64,000 bases of DNA from Balaenoptera acutorostrata (lineage: Eukaryota > Chordata > Mammalia > Artiodactyla > Balaenopteridae), in assembly GCF_949987535.1 (NCBI RefSeq), contig NC_080082.1:45872374-45936373 (forward strand), in the 5' to 3' direction. The position numbers and the translations under genes were made by a program. The notes below the pieces were generated by a model. The model ran no database searches. It was given only the letters and a program-made list of their open reading frames with translations, and had not been told where the DNA came from. Below are positions 12,235 through 24,269 of the stretch, piece by piece. Each line of letters opens with the position of its first letter. Position 1 is the first letter of the stretch.

Positions 12235-12455
12235 AGTAGAGAATACGCAGCATGTCTTTAGGACTACAGTGTCCTAGGGACTGTGCTGTGAGCTTCATAA
12301 ACATTGGGTTATTTTATCCTCAAACCCTGTGAAGTATGAATTATTATTAGCCTCATTTCACAAATAAGGAAATACAGGCTCAGGGAGGTTAAGTAACTTG
12401 TCTAAGGTCACACAGCTGGTAATCAGTAGAGTCAGATTTGAAATCACGTCTGCAG
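12235..12455 (-). repeat. MIR SINE
   Basis: Well-preserved inverted MIR: 'attattattagcctcatttc', 'ggctcagggaggttaagtaa', 'aaggtcacacagctggtaat'. One of the best MIR copies in the window. Confidence 0.75.
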
Positions 12456-12459
12456 GGCA

Positions 12460-14600
12460 CCATCATTTCAAGGCATTTTATTTCAATGGGCATGTAATTT
12501 GCCTCTGAAATGACTGTAGTGCTCTTTAGAAGAGCTAACTAACTGCCCTGAGCTATCTGGACGCCTCTTGGATGTTAAACGCAATATTAGACAAAAATTT
12601 AATTCCTTGGTTCATGGTAATGGTCTTGGACACATTTTCTCCCTCTCCAGCAAACAGTTTTTGCAAAATTAGAATGCTTGCCCTAGAGATGCTCTTCCAC
12701 GTTTGGCTGAGGGCCCCTAGAGTGACAGTTCCTGACCTAGACCCAAAGATCTAAATAGCTCTTCTTTGGGGGTTGAGGGTTGAGGGTGACTCTCCTTTTG
12801 CTTACAGGATGGTTTCAGTATCTCTGGGCCAACGATGGGAACTTTCTAGACGTTTTTCCCCAACACACAGCATATCCTTGGCCAGGCTACAGCCACTTCC
12901 TGGTGTGTGGAGCTACGGGGAGCACTTCCTGAGTATAGCCCTGGGGGGTTCCATCCAGGACCCTGGGGTCCAGGTTGGAGGTCATTGCAGCCCCAGAAAG
13001 GTCTAAGGAAAGGCAGCACTTAAGCTGCGTCCCAGTTCCTTGCTTTGGGGTTGACCTAAGTCTATGCTGGGGTCTGGAGGCCGTGTGTGTCCCTTCTATA
13101 AGGTGGACTCGCAGCTGCCCCCCTCCCACTTCCTGGCCACGTGAAGGGACAGCATGGGACGGCCCAGTTCCTGGCCTGGGAGAAAGCCCTTAGCTGCCGT
13201 CATCATGGGGGCTGTCAGCATGCCCACCGAGCCCACCTCCTCAGCCCAGCTCACTTTCCTGAGGGCTTCCCGTGTGCCCAAGTCTTGCTGGTGCAAAGTG
13301 CAAGATATCTGAGGAGCTTCCCTTTAATTAGGAAAAGGATCTCACCTCGAATGTCCAGAAGAAGGAGCCAGGTCCCTGAAAAGCAGGAGCTGAGCACCGT
13401 CTCAGCTTGGGGCGTGTAGGCTCTGTGTGGGCAGCCGGAACAGGAGGCTTTGGGGAGCGCTTCCGTGCGGGGGCATCATTCCCAAGGTAGTCCATGGAGT
13501 TATCAGTGGGGCGGGCCTGAGGCTTCTTAGAGCCCAGCTAGACCGTTCCTGGGGTGGGGGTGGGGCGCAGCAGGGGCAGTGCTCAGGCTGTCCCTGGAGG
13601 TGATGCCCAAGCTGGTGGGAGCCAGTGCCCAGTTTTGGAGAGGAACTACGAGCAATTTTGGGAAATGCCTCTTGTCCCGCCAGGTCCCCCCATTTCTGTT
13701 CCTCACTTGCTCCCCCCAAACTGGACACCTGGCAGGCTGAGCTGAGCAGATGTGTTCCAAGGACCCTTTGAGTCGGCTGGCAGCTCAGGGTCCCCTGCTT
13801 GTGGGAGGGGCCGCCCACACACCCACTCTCTCAGGGAGGCTGCCTGTCCGCCGTCGGCGTCGCTGAGGACTCAGCCTCAGTGTCCAGCCTGAGTGAAGAA
13901 AGAAGGGATGGGTCCCTGGAGAGTCTGGGGCTGCAGGCCACTTGTCCAGGCAGGTGGGGAGTTCCAGACCTCCCGCTCTTCCTGTTCAAAGACCCGGTGC
14001 TGGGAAGCCGAGATGGCCACCAGAGGGCGCCCGAGGCACGCAGAAGGCATGGGCTCCCGTTTTAGAAAACCTGGGAGATTGTTCTGTGAGAGGGGTTGTG
14101 AGGGGTAGGTGAGTTCAACTAATAAATAATCCATCGCTGGGGTGTTGGGAAAAGATACGGGGCTAAAACTGCTCGTACTCTTGGAAACAAAGGGGAAAAG
14201 ACATCAGGTTAATCACTTTGTTCAATTATGTGTTCATGGAGACAAGGTGCATTTATGGAGCATCTGCTGTGTACAAAGTTTGAGGGTATGATGAGGGCAA
14301 GACAGGGCTGTCCCCTCCTCTCACAGAAGGCAGGAAAACAGGGTGATGAAAGAGCTGGGCCCAGTCTTCACACCATGTCCAGACCCACATCTGCCCAAAG
14401 CAGTGTCTCCGACTCTGGTCATTTTCCACAGGTGGGAAAGGGCTCAGATTGAAGGTGCCTTAGCCTTGGGCCTGGCCTGGGCTGAGTGCCTTGGCCTGGG
14501 AGGCTGGACCTACAGTTGGAGTCCCTCTCCGTCCTTGGGATCCCCCCAACAAGGATGAAGGGCTTTTCAAGACAGGTAGGGTAGGAGGGAAGTTGGTGAA
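12460..14600. other. Intronic sequence without recognised gene
   Basis: GC-rich from about 12900 onward, with chance open frames up to 138 codons on either strand. There is no domain, no repeat I can name, and no RNA gene. Confidence 0.4.
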
Positions 14601-14604
14601 TGCC

Positions 14605-14835
14605 CTCAGGGGTTGGGCTGCCTGAGTTCGAATTCCGTCCTTGTTAGCTGTGTGTCTTTGGAAAGCCACTGCACTCCTCTGGGCTGCAGTGTTCTGCCTG
14701 TAAAACTCGTAGGCTCTCAATTACTGCTCTAGCTTAGGACAGACATGTAGCTTGAGTGAGAAGATCCACGCAGAGAAGGCTCTTAGCCTGATGCCTGGTA
14801 CACAGTAAGGATTTTGCAACAGAGGCTATTATTAT
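14605..14835 (+). repeat. MIR SINE
   Basis: Nearly full-length sense MIR: 'ggctgcctgagttcgaattc', 'gttagctgtgtgtctttgga', 'ctctgggctgcagtgttctg', 'tgcctggtacacagtaagga'. Confidence 0.75.
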
Positions 14836-15339
14836 TGACATCGTTGTTGTACCCTAGGCCCTGCCAGGTGAGATGCTGGGAGATTCCGGAAGGCTGGTAG
14901 TGGCTAGTGGGTTATTCACAATGAAGAGAGTTTTGCCTTGTTTCATTGGGGGAGCATCTTCAATACTCTGCCTGTGGAGTCAGGCCCCAGGAGACCTTTC
15001 CAGAGTGGCCCCTGGTTCATCAGTGTCCCCGTGGCAGGCCTGAAGGCAGGAGCCGTCCAGGGTCCAGTCCCACCAGCACGTGCAGGTGCGGAGGCAGCAT
15101 CTGCCTGTCCTGCTGTATCCCTGGGACTGGCTGCAGGGGCCGCGCACGGACACACGTTCCATCAATTCCCCCCATTTCACAGCCACATCCTGCCCCTCCA
15201 TCCTCCGTTCTTCTCCCCCATCAGATCCTGCTCACCCTCAGGGCCCACCTCACACCTCTTCTGAGGCCCCTTCCCTCACACTCACCCCCTTGTTCAGTCA
15301 TTCATCCATTTCTCGTTCACTCAACACACACGCATGTCA

Positions 15340-15740
15340 GGCCCACGATAGGCCCTGGCAAAGCGAGGATGGACAAATCTTTGTTCCTGTCCACAAGGAG
15401 GCAGCGTGTGCAGGTGTGTGAGTGCGTAGAGGTGCCCTTGGGCTGTGCCCCAGTGACGTATATTCAGGCCCGAGGTTGGGGAAGGGGGTCAAAGAAGGTT
15501 CCTGAAGGAAGTGCCAGTCTGAGTTCTGGAGGGTGAGCGAGGTGACGGTGACGGTGACGGAGGGCGTCCCAGCTGAGGGCGCGGCATGCAGTGAATGGGC
15601 ACAGCTCGGGGCTGGCGGGTACGCCCTGGAGCTGAAGCAAGAGGACAGTTTGGGGGGAGAGGCAGGGACAGGGGTCAGGGCTGCAGAGAGATGGCGACCA
15701 GGTCATGGAGACCTTGTCAACCCAAAGGAGATGGTGGTGG
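15340..15740 (-). repeat. Degraded L2 LINE fragment
   Basis: Inverted L2-like order: a segment equivalent to 'ctgtccacaaggaggc', then 'aggttcctgaaggaagtgcc', 'agtctgagttctggagggtg', and a 'gcggcatgcagtgaatgggc' section. A short GGTGAC triplet repeat lies at 15538-15558. Confidence 0.45.
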
Positions 15741-15744
15741 CCTC

Positions 15745-18375
15745 GTCTGAGCGGCTCTGGGATGTAGAGGGGTAGGGCAGGGATAATTGCGGGAGGGGGA
15801 GAACAGGACAGGGTGGAGGTCCCAAGCATGGTGAGGACCTGGCCTCAAACTGGAGGGAGGTGGCTTGTCCTCAGTGACCAGAGAGAAGGCGGAGGTGGGC
15901 GGTTTGCAGCGATGGTGGGGTGTGTCTAACTCATGACACCTGAGCTGCCTCGTGAAGCACTAGGTATAAATAGATGTTCTGTAGACATTTGCTGCAGTGA
16001 TGAACAAACAGCTAAGAGCATCCTTCCAGGCCTAATGCAGCAGGAAGGACCCTGGGAGGTCCTGTGGGCACCAGGCTGGGGAACAGGGCTGTCCTTCCAG
16101 CACCAGAGAGACTGCCCGTAACAAGCCTAGAAGTTCGCACTTCAGCAGGACTCTGGGGACTGGGGTCTGTTGACCCCTGGGAACCCTACCCACCCAGCCA
16201 AGGCCTCACCACTCACTGGGCCGTCCAGGTCTTCACCTGGGTCAAGAATATTTTATTTCCAAACAAGATTGATTACATGGCAGGAGAAATTGGACCTAGT
16301 CAGAGGGAAGCAACTTCCCTTTGTTCTGCAACTCAGAACTTCTGATGAACGATCACCAGTGGGCGCCACCTCCTCTGGAGATATCTGTGTGTCTGCAGAG
16401 GCCACAACTACCCTGAGACAGGGAGGCTCAGGTTGCCGTGCCCCAGGGCGCACTAGGGCCACTACTGCCAAGCTCCGTCCCTGATATTCCCGACTTGTAC
16501 CATCAAATGTAATATTTTATACACGTTTGCAGTAGTACAATGAACGAGCATATCTACTAGGTGCTAAAAGAGTTTTGAGGGCTGGCCTGGCTATCAAATT
16601 AGATTTGGGGCATTATTTCTACAGAAAAGTGCATTTTGAAGGTTGTACAGAAAACAGGATCAAAGCTGAGAGGTGCAGCCCCCCAAACTCCTCCTTATAC
16701 GTAATGATTTTACAGTCCTGGGTCACTCAGTTCCTAGCTTGAGGATCTGTTAGAAAGAGCACTGGAGAGCAACGATGAGAAGCCCTGGCTTGAAAACAAA
16801 CAAACAAGCAAACAAGTAAAACCAGCTCCCACTTATTACTGTGAGCTTAGTCCTTTGCTTGGATTCTCGCAGAATCAGACTGTGAGACAAGGATTCCGGC
16901 ACAGGCAGTCTTTTCAGGAGACGGTCCCAGGAAGCCTGAGGCGGGGGTGGGGACATGAGGCAGGAAAGGGAGGGGCCGAGACGGGTGCATTTCGGAGCAG
17001 GTGGGGGACGGGGTCTCCGTCCTGCTGGGGACCCTCTGAGGACCCACGTGGGGTGTGTGCCTGGGCTGTCCCACTGAGGACCACGGAAGCTGGGCATTTA
17101 TAAACCAATCCCCATCCTGGCTTGATTGAGGGAACACCCTGGCACTTCAATCCGAGGTGATCCGTGGCTGGAGAGCAGCTTCAGAGACCCCGGGAGCCTT
17201 TGGCATAAGCGGGAACACGTCTGTGACCCATGGGAGCCTCACCTCTGGAGCTTCAGTTGCCTCAGTTCCCATCCTTCCAGGACCCTTCTATGCACATGGT
17301 GCATGTGATACAGGGATAGAGATGAGCTGGGGCTGAGGCCGGCACTTTGGAGGTGCAGCAGACATCCAGCTTCTTTCATTGTTTTTCTACGTGGTCCTTC
17401 TCTTCCCTGACTCAAGTACTCATCTTCCAGTTTATTTTCAAACCTCCATTCTCCTCCCCGGGGGACAACCTTAGATGCCCCACACTGGGGTCCTAAATGC
17501 AACCAAGGTGTCCTCTTTGTATCTTAGAAGCTGACTCTTGCAGCCTGGCCTCCCCACCCGGGTCCACACATCCACCACCAAAGCAGCGCCCTTGCATTGG
17601 CTACCCGGCAGGTCCAAACTCAATACAAGTGATGGTAAAAGAGACTCTTCCCAGCCAGCCTCGTCCACCTTTCCTCCTCCTTGTGTCTCTGGCTGAGGGC
17701 GCTGTGCCCATCTCCTCCTGCCTCTGGGCTCGCCCCTCCCACACCCTCACACAGCACACAGCCCTGACAGACACACCTCCCAATTTCAGGTTCCCCATGT
17801 TTATGGCTAAAATATTACTGGTGACCGACACACAGCCCCTTTCTCCTACGTTGTCATTTTATGTTAATTGAATGCTCGTGTTAATCTAATAGAGTCTAGA
17901 TTTATGTTGGGTTCTGTAGCGCGTCATATTTTAATCAATACACATTCCAACCTTTAGATAGACAGATGAGAAAACCCGCTTCATCTCTGCACTTGGGTTC
18001 CATCAGCTGTCAATAATTCCTAATTTGAATCCTTCAGACAGTCAGATTTATGGGTTTGAGTATATTGCATTCATCACAGAAATTAACTTTGGGGGGAAAT
18101 GATGTGAAAGGTCACATGACATCTCCAAGAGGCAGATATTGTGTTTCAGAGATGAAGTACTCTGAAATATTTATCTGGGAAAGGCGGGCTCACAGGGTAG
18201 CAGCAGGAGGGTTTAGGGGCCTGGGGATGGAGCTCTGTCAGGCGATGCTACCCCTCAGTGAGACCTGGCGTCGCTCAGTCCTGGGAGGAGCCGCCGTCTG
18301 GAGCGGTGCTGGCGTCGCTGTGCACAGGCCACCCGGGGATGGAGAGCGAGCGGGCAAAGTGTCAGGCATAGTGGA
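15745..18375. other. Intronic sequence, including a possible conserved element at 17860-18110
   Basis: No gene recognised. A CAAA-type simple run lies at about 16794-16820. The part from 17860 to 18110 is AT-rich and repeat-free, with an E-box CAGCTG beside 'tcaataattcctaatttg' and a nuclear-receptor-like half-site in 'aaaggtcacatgac'. It resembles an enhancer, but this is inference. Confidence 0.35.
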
Positions 18376-18581
18376 AGCTATTAACATGTACACACTACTA
18401 TATATAAAATAGATAACCAACAAGGACCTACTGTAGAGCGCAGGGAACTCTACTCAATATTCTGTAATAACCTATATGGGAAAAGCATCTGAAACTGAAT
18501 CACTTTGCTGTACACCTGAACCTAACACAACATTGTAAATCAATTATACCCCAATATAAAATAAAAATTAAATTTAAAAAA
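18376..18581 (+). mobile_element. Cetartiodactyl LINE-1 3' end, 5'-truncated
   Basis: Sense 3' end of the L1 typical of artiodactyls and whales: 'acaaggacctactgtagagc', 'ctcaatattctgtaataacc', 'cactttgctgtacacctgaa', 'aacacaacattgtaaatcaa', then an A-rich tail. A 6-bp AGTGGA occurs on both sides (18370-18375 and 18582-18587), possibly the target-site duplication, though short. About 200 bp only, no coding part. Confidence 0.8.
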
Positions 18582-18589
18582 AGTGGATG

Positions 18590-21500
18590 CCATTCACTTC
18601 AAGTAGAGGACTCTCTTCCTCTGGAATTCTGCTTCCCCTTCTCTCGCGGAGGTTTCTCCAGAATCAGAAACTGAGTTAAGGACTCACGTGGTGTGGGCTG
18701 GTGACCTGTAGGGAAGGGGTCAGAGAGTGCTTTATCAAGCCCCGGGGGGCAACTGGAGCTTTGGGGGAACACTCCTCAGAGTCACCCCACGGAGGGAGGG
18801 CTATGCTGGCCTTCAAATCACCACCCACTGTGGGTTGAGGCCAAATTCTGGGGACATTCACTCTCGGGCACTTCCTGTTTGTCCTGCCTGCGGGCCAAGC
18901 ATGCCTCTGCGGCCAGGGAGAGAAGTGACCGAAGCCTCGTGTGCTGTATCCGTGCTCGCAGGAGGTGGCTGTGGGCATTTAAAGCCGAGAGACAAGGAGA
19001 CAGGGAGGGCACCCTCCAGCCATGCCCAGGGCCCAGGAGGAGATGACAGGTGGCTGCTGGGCACAGGGGTGGGCCCCCTGCCCACCTTCCTGCCTTGCCA
19101 AACCCCTTCCCCCTGAGAAACCGTAGCAGCTGAAGGTGGCTAGGAGGCTGTGCTTTCAGGGCTCCCCAAGTGACACAGATAACAGTCCGAAGCCTCCTGG
19201 GGCTATTTCCCTCCCTTGCCTCCTATTTTATGGTTTTACTTCCTGTAGCATCTATAGGACATCGCCTATTAGTCTTGGAGTCCTTTTGTCCCACATCTGG
19301 GGAACTGGAGATGCCTTGAGACACTGGGTCCCGCCAGACCCCTGTGCAGAGATTCATGTTGGGATCGGGACCGCTCATCTCCATTTCTGCAGCGTAGATA
19401 AGTAAATGAACTTGCCCTGGAGTTTGCTGACTCAAGTGTTCAAGGTGTAATGAGCCTAGAATCCCCACTGATGGACCCAAAGCAGGTTTCTGTAGCCTCA
19501 TAGCCAGTGGGAGGAAGACTTGGAGAGGGCCCCGGGGGGAACAGACAGAGCTGGGCAGCTTCTTGACTGCATTTTCTGCTAGTGACTTCTGTTTCCACTT
19601 GATTTTCAGAGGCAAAGGCAGTGAGTGCACTCTGTGTTCTGTGTTTCCTGGCACCCACAGGAAGGATGGGGCATTGGTTGACCTCCGTGGTCTAGCTGTT
19701 CTGCACCCAGAGGAGGTACATTCAGGGCTGGAGAGATTATAGTCCTCTGGGAGCTTCTCTCCATGATATGGGTATTCAGTAGTGAGCTCTCACACAGATA
19801 CATGCTTGCTTTTAAACTCCAAACACTGTAACTGAGAAATTCAGAGCACTTGAGGTCTTCGGTGGTAGACTCCTGTGCTTGTGCGCTCACAGGAAATGGT
19901 GTCCTTCTCTCTACTGTGCATTAATACGAACTTGAACTCTGTGCATAAAATCTTAAGTGTGCTGATTTGGACTCCATGGCAATTTGTGGATATGTAAATA
20001 ATGTGGCTTTCACCTGGCAAGTCTGCTCTCCTTGCCATATGCCAGGAAGTCACATGCCAACCAGGAGAGGGGAGTCTTTTCATTGACAGCATTATTTGGG
20101 AACATATCTGTATTTGCAAAAATCCACTATAACCCCATTGTTGTTGGAGATGCAGTTGATAAATGAAGGTAGCAAAAGATATGATTTTAAATCAGTTTAA
20201 TAAAATTATTCAAGTAGATTTTTAAATCATTTTTACAGTTGATTTAACATTTGTGACTGCTTTATAGATTATGATATAGGACGGTGTTTGCATCTTTGCA
20301 ATTTTATTCCAATTTAGAAACAGTACAAATATTAATTTTTGCTTCAATAATGGAGCCTGTGAGAATTAAACTTGTCTTTTCTCAACACACATTTTATGAA
20401 AATGATTTTAATATATTTTTGAGGAAACTCTTGCAGGAAGTCCTTTTAACAAGGACTTAAATGGAAGTCTCTTCTCAAAAGTTTCTTCTGAGGCAAAGGG
20501 GAACAGTTTTCAGGGAGCAGGGTTTGTGGGAGACAGCACCTGATGCTTTCTCTACAATTGAAGAAAGTTTTGAAGCTTCTAGAAATGGTTTCTTAGGGAT
20601 TAGGAGCCCAATTAAGTAAACATTGATTGGTATCCCGTGGGTTGCCTTGATCACTCCGAGGCTGGGGGACGCTGGGTCTGTGGAGAAACCAGACAACCGG
20701 CCGGTGCTGGGAGAGATTTGGGCTTCACGGGCCCAGCTCTGTTCTCACAGTCAGCTGGGGATTGTCCACTTCTCAGCTTTGTCCTAGTTTAGTAGACGTT
20801 GTCTCAACGGCCAGGTGACCGGTGTGCAGGTGTTACGTGGGTCCTGTTAATTCGTCCTCTCAAAGGCTCCCGGTCAGCTCGCGATGAACCTACAGAGCAA
20901 ATCGCAGGCTGCAAGGATGGGGCACCGGTCACTCACCTCCCTGGGGGGCCCACACGCGGCCATCGGGCTGTCCACACCAGGTGCGGTCACAGCGCTTCCA
21001 GCTTAGCACAGATGATCGTGGGGAGGGCGTCCGCTCTCTCCAGTGTGGGACGCGGCTCCCGGCCTGGTGTCTCGGTGGGAACAGCTTCCCTGGGAGCAGG
21101 AAAGCTGGCAGCACACTGACCCCTTAGGGTCCTGTCTGAGCCTGACCCGTGGAAGCCGCAGAGAGATAACTGCACATTTTGTGAATTGTATATGACGGCA
21201 GAGACTTAGACAACCAACTTCTCCCGTCGTATGTAAATTTTGTCTTCTTTGGCACCAGGAAATCCTTTTCAAAGCCCCCTAAGGACTTGGGCACAAAGCC
21301 TGGATCCAAGGCAGGGCCCTTTGTGTAGGCCACCCTCTCTGGTTTGGGAGGATTTGCTGAACCCTGAGTGGGAGCAAAGTCTCTTGGACAGGGCCTGGGG
21401 CTCCTGTCTCCTCTGGGCACGGGGCTCACGGGGTGGGGGCATGGACAGCCTCTGGCATCACCCTGAGTCACCCGTTTTCTTCCCTGGGCGCGGAAGAGGC

Positions 21501-24080
21501 AGAGTTTAGAGACCTCTCCCTGACGTGGTGGAGAACCTCAAAAGCTAGAGTGGTCAATGAGAGTTTCTATTTAAGAAACAAAATGGGTCGAGAGGGCTTG
21601 AGGTGAGAAATCAGCCTGGGAGGGTCCACAAAATAACAGTATGTGGAGCATCTAGAAAGAATCAACAGCTACCAAGAGAAGCCAGGGGAAGGTGTCTTCA
21701 GGTGCCCGCAGAGAACCTCGTGGGGATCCGCAGCTTTCTTCTGCAAAAGGCCAGGCCAGTTTCTGGTGATGAGTGGGAGGTGCTCAGGGTGTGGTGCAGG
21801 CTCAGCTCCAGGGGCTCGGGGACGCTGGCAGGGGTCAGAGAGGCTCACGAGCTGCAAGGTTTCCCTCCCGAGGCCTCCATCTTGGCCTTGGCCTTGGCCA
21901 GAGGAGCTGAGAGGAGAGCTGCCCAGCCCTTGACTCTGGCCACGGGCGCAGCTGTGCACTAGGCTGGAGCTCCCCACCCCCAACTGGCCCTTCATACATC
22001 ACGTCACCTCTTGGGAACGAGCTACCAGACCCAGTTCCGCTCACAGCCCCGGTGACTGTGGGAACCCGAGACAAGAGGAAACCCAGTGCTTTTCAAACTG
22101 CAGGTCCTGAGCTGCAGGCCCAGCCTCTGCACTGGCTGCTGGACCCTTGGGACGGGGCAGGGTGCTGGGAGACATCAGCATGTTCCCCAGCTGACCGAGC
22201 TAAGAGTCACCCCAGGGCTTCGGATACATCCTGAATCCTACCACCTTCCTACAGCGATGCTGATGCCGAGGGCCTGGGAATCTGCGTTGCCAAGGCTGCG
22301 CCTCCCCTCCCCCACCAGGTGATTCTTCTGCTCAGGCGTTGGAAATGAGCTTGGAATGAGCTTTCTTCGGCGCCAAAGCCTGGAGGGTGTAACAGGGCCT
22401 GGGGCGGCCTGCTGTTCTGGAGCTTCTCGGGTTCCTGGGGCTCCCAGGTCTCCCCCCAACCTCCTCCACACCCATTCCCTTACTGCCGAGAGTTTATGTT
22501 TGCTTTCTGCTCTTCAGCAATCTGTCAATTAAATCCTCCTTCAGAACTAAGGGAGGGGCATGTTGCAGTTCACTGTTCAGGACTGAGCCAGCCCAGCGGG
22601 AGTGACTTCCTTTCCTGGCAACAGGTGATCGATGCTTCCCTGTAGACGAAAGGGGTGGAATGGCATCTGAGCCCTAAATCCTGCTGCCAAGCGGCTGTGG
22701 AGGCCACTTCAATACAGGCTCAGGACTCCCTTTATCCGGGCACCAGCCTGATGTTTTATTTTTGAAAGTTAATCCATCCATGAGGTGGATTATCAATAGC
22801 GCCTTCCCCTTAACAGCTGCTCTACAGTAATCTCAGAACGAACAGAGGGCAGTTTCGGTGCCCGTGGCTGGATTACTGAGGAGACGCCCAGGGCGAAGGA
22901 GAAAGGTGCAGATGGTGGGTGTTCTTGGCTGCGGCAGAAACAAAGCCTACTGGGTGGGCACCAGGAGGCCCTCAGGGTGTGGCGCTAGGAGCAAAGCCCA
23001 TGGGTGGCCCGGGGGGGCCTGGGGGGCTCAAGGCTGTGTGGCTCCCTCAGGAGATGCCCCTTTGGAGCATCCTTCCTGCACAGAGGAGGCTGGCGGGGTA
23101 TTCTGGCGGGGCCCTGGGTGTGGACCAGCAGGGAGGGGATGGGAGGGCGGGCTGAGTGTCAAGGTCAGGGATCAGACGCCCTGCCCGCAGGTTCAGTAAG
23201 AAGGTTACAGGCAGGTGTGTGTTGGCTCCTGACAGTCTGCACACCCGGGTGGCTTGGCCCCCACAGAGCCTCTGAAAGCCTGGAATTGGTAGTTAACATT
23301 TAAAACTCAAGGGATTTCACATAAAAATCTGCATTTCTGGCTCCTCCGGAAAATTCAGAGGTATTGCAACCCTCAGCCTGTTTTGCTGCAAGGCAGTGGT
23401 CAGCCTGAGCTGGGCAGCTGCTGCCCCTTTGGACAGGGCTGGGGTCTCTGGGATACCCACCACCGTCCCCCCTCCCCCGCCCCGCATCAGGAGCTGGAGT
23501 TACTTGCTTGGTGCACAGGTGAGCGAGTTTCCTTCCACTGGGTTACCTGGGCTCGGTTTACCCAAGGTCCCTGTCTCTGCTGCGCACTCCCGCAAAGGCC
23601 CAGGCCCCTGCAGGAGACAGGGAGGGACAGGGGCCACCGGACAGGGCGGGGGTGGGTGGCACAGCTGAAGAAGGGTCAGGCTGAACACGGAAAACACTGG
23701 CGGGTCTGAACAGGGCTGGCTCCGCTCTGTTATAACAGGAACTGGGAAGGGAGAGGCAGGGACCCATGTGGAGAGTCTGCCCCCTCCGCCCCCAACCTGT
23801 TCAGGCTACAATCATCATTTTACAGTTGTTACGGAGCACCTGCCAGATATGCCCTCCACCCACCCTAAGAACATTCCCTCTTCCCACCCCAAACCTGTAC
23901 ATCTCCCAAGCTCTGCAACAGCCCCTGCCTGCTTTTCTGCACTTCAGGGGAAACCTCACTTGCTCTGGAATCCTCTGCAGATGTGAGAAATCTATTTTCG
24001 AGATTGAGACCCACGGAGTGGATCACTGCTCAGTTTGCCCCTGGCAAATAACCTAAAAGGGTCTTGATTCACCAGGCTTC
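18590..24080. other. Intronic sequence, mostly unique, no recognised gene
   Basis: Mixed composition. AT-rich and repeat-free at 20120-20460 and 22470-22860, the latter with paired OTX-like sites. GC-rich at 21700-22100 and 22870-23650, with chance open frames. A possible MER5-like DNA-transposon remnant lies near 22085-22330 and a MER58-like one near 23290-23400; both are too diverged to call firmly. Confidence 0.35.
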
Positions 24081-24084
24081 AGGC

Positions 24085-24265
24085 AGAGCTGGGTGCCAGG
24101 CCTTTGTGTGGTGTTGAGGATGAAAGTGTAAGAAACAGGCAGCTGGGACACTGTGTAGTGTGCTCAGCGTGGAGGGAGAAGGAGCACAGTGGGCTGTGGA
24201 GCACCAGAGAGGGCTTCCCGGTGGAGGCAGCAACTGAGCTGGGAAGGTGGGGGGTCCCCAGCAGA
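24085..24265 (-). repeat. Degraded L2 fragment
   Basis: Inverted L2-like wording: 'gtgttgaggatgaaagtgta', then 'gagggcttcccggtggaggc' and 'aactgagctgggaag', matching the 'aggcttcctggaggaggtgacacttgagctg' part of inverted L2 copies in order. Confidence 0.45.
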
Positions 24266-24269
24266 AAGG

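Noticed and set aside
14946..15536. 196-codon plus-strand open frame
   Set aside because: GC-rich region with overlapping long frames on both strands, Pro/His/Ser-biased composition, partly in an L2-like segment; no domain.
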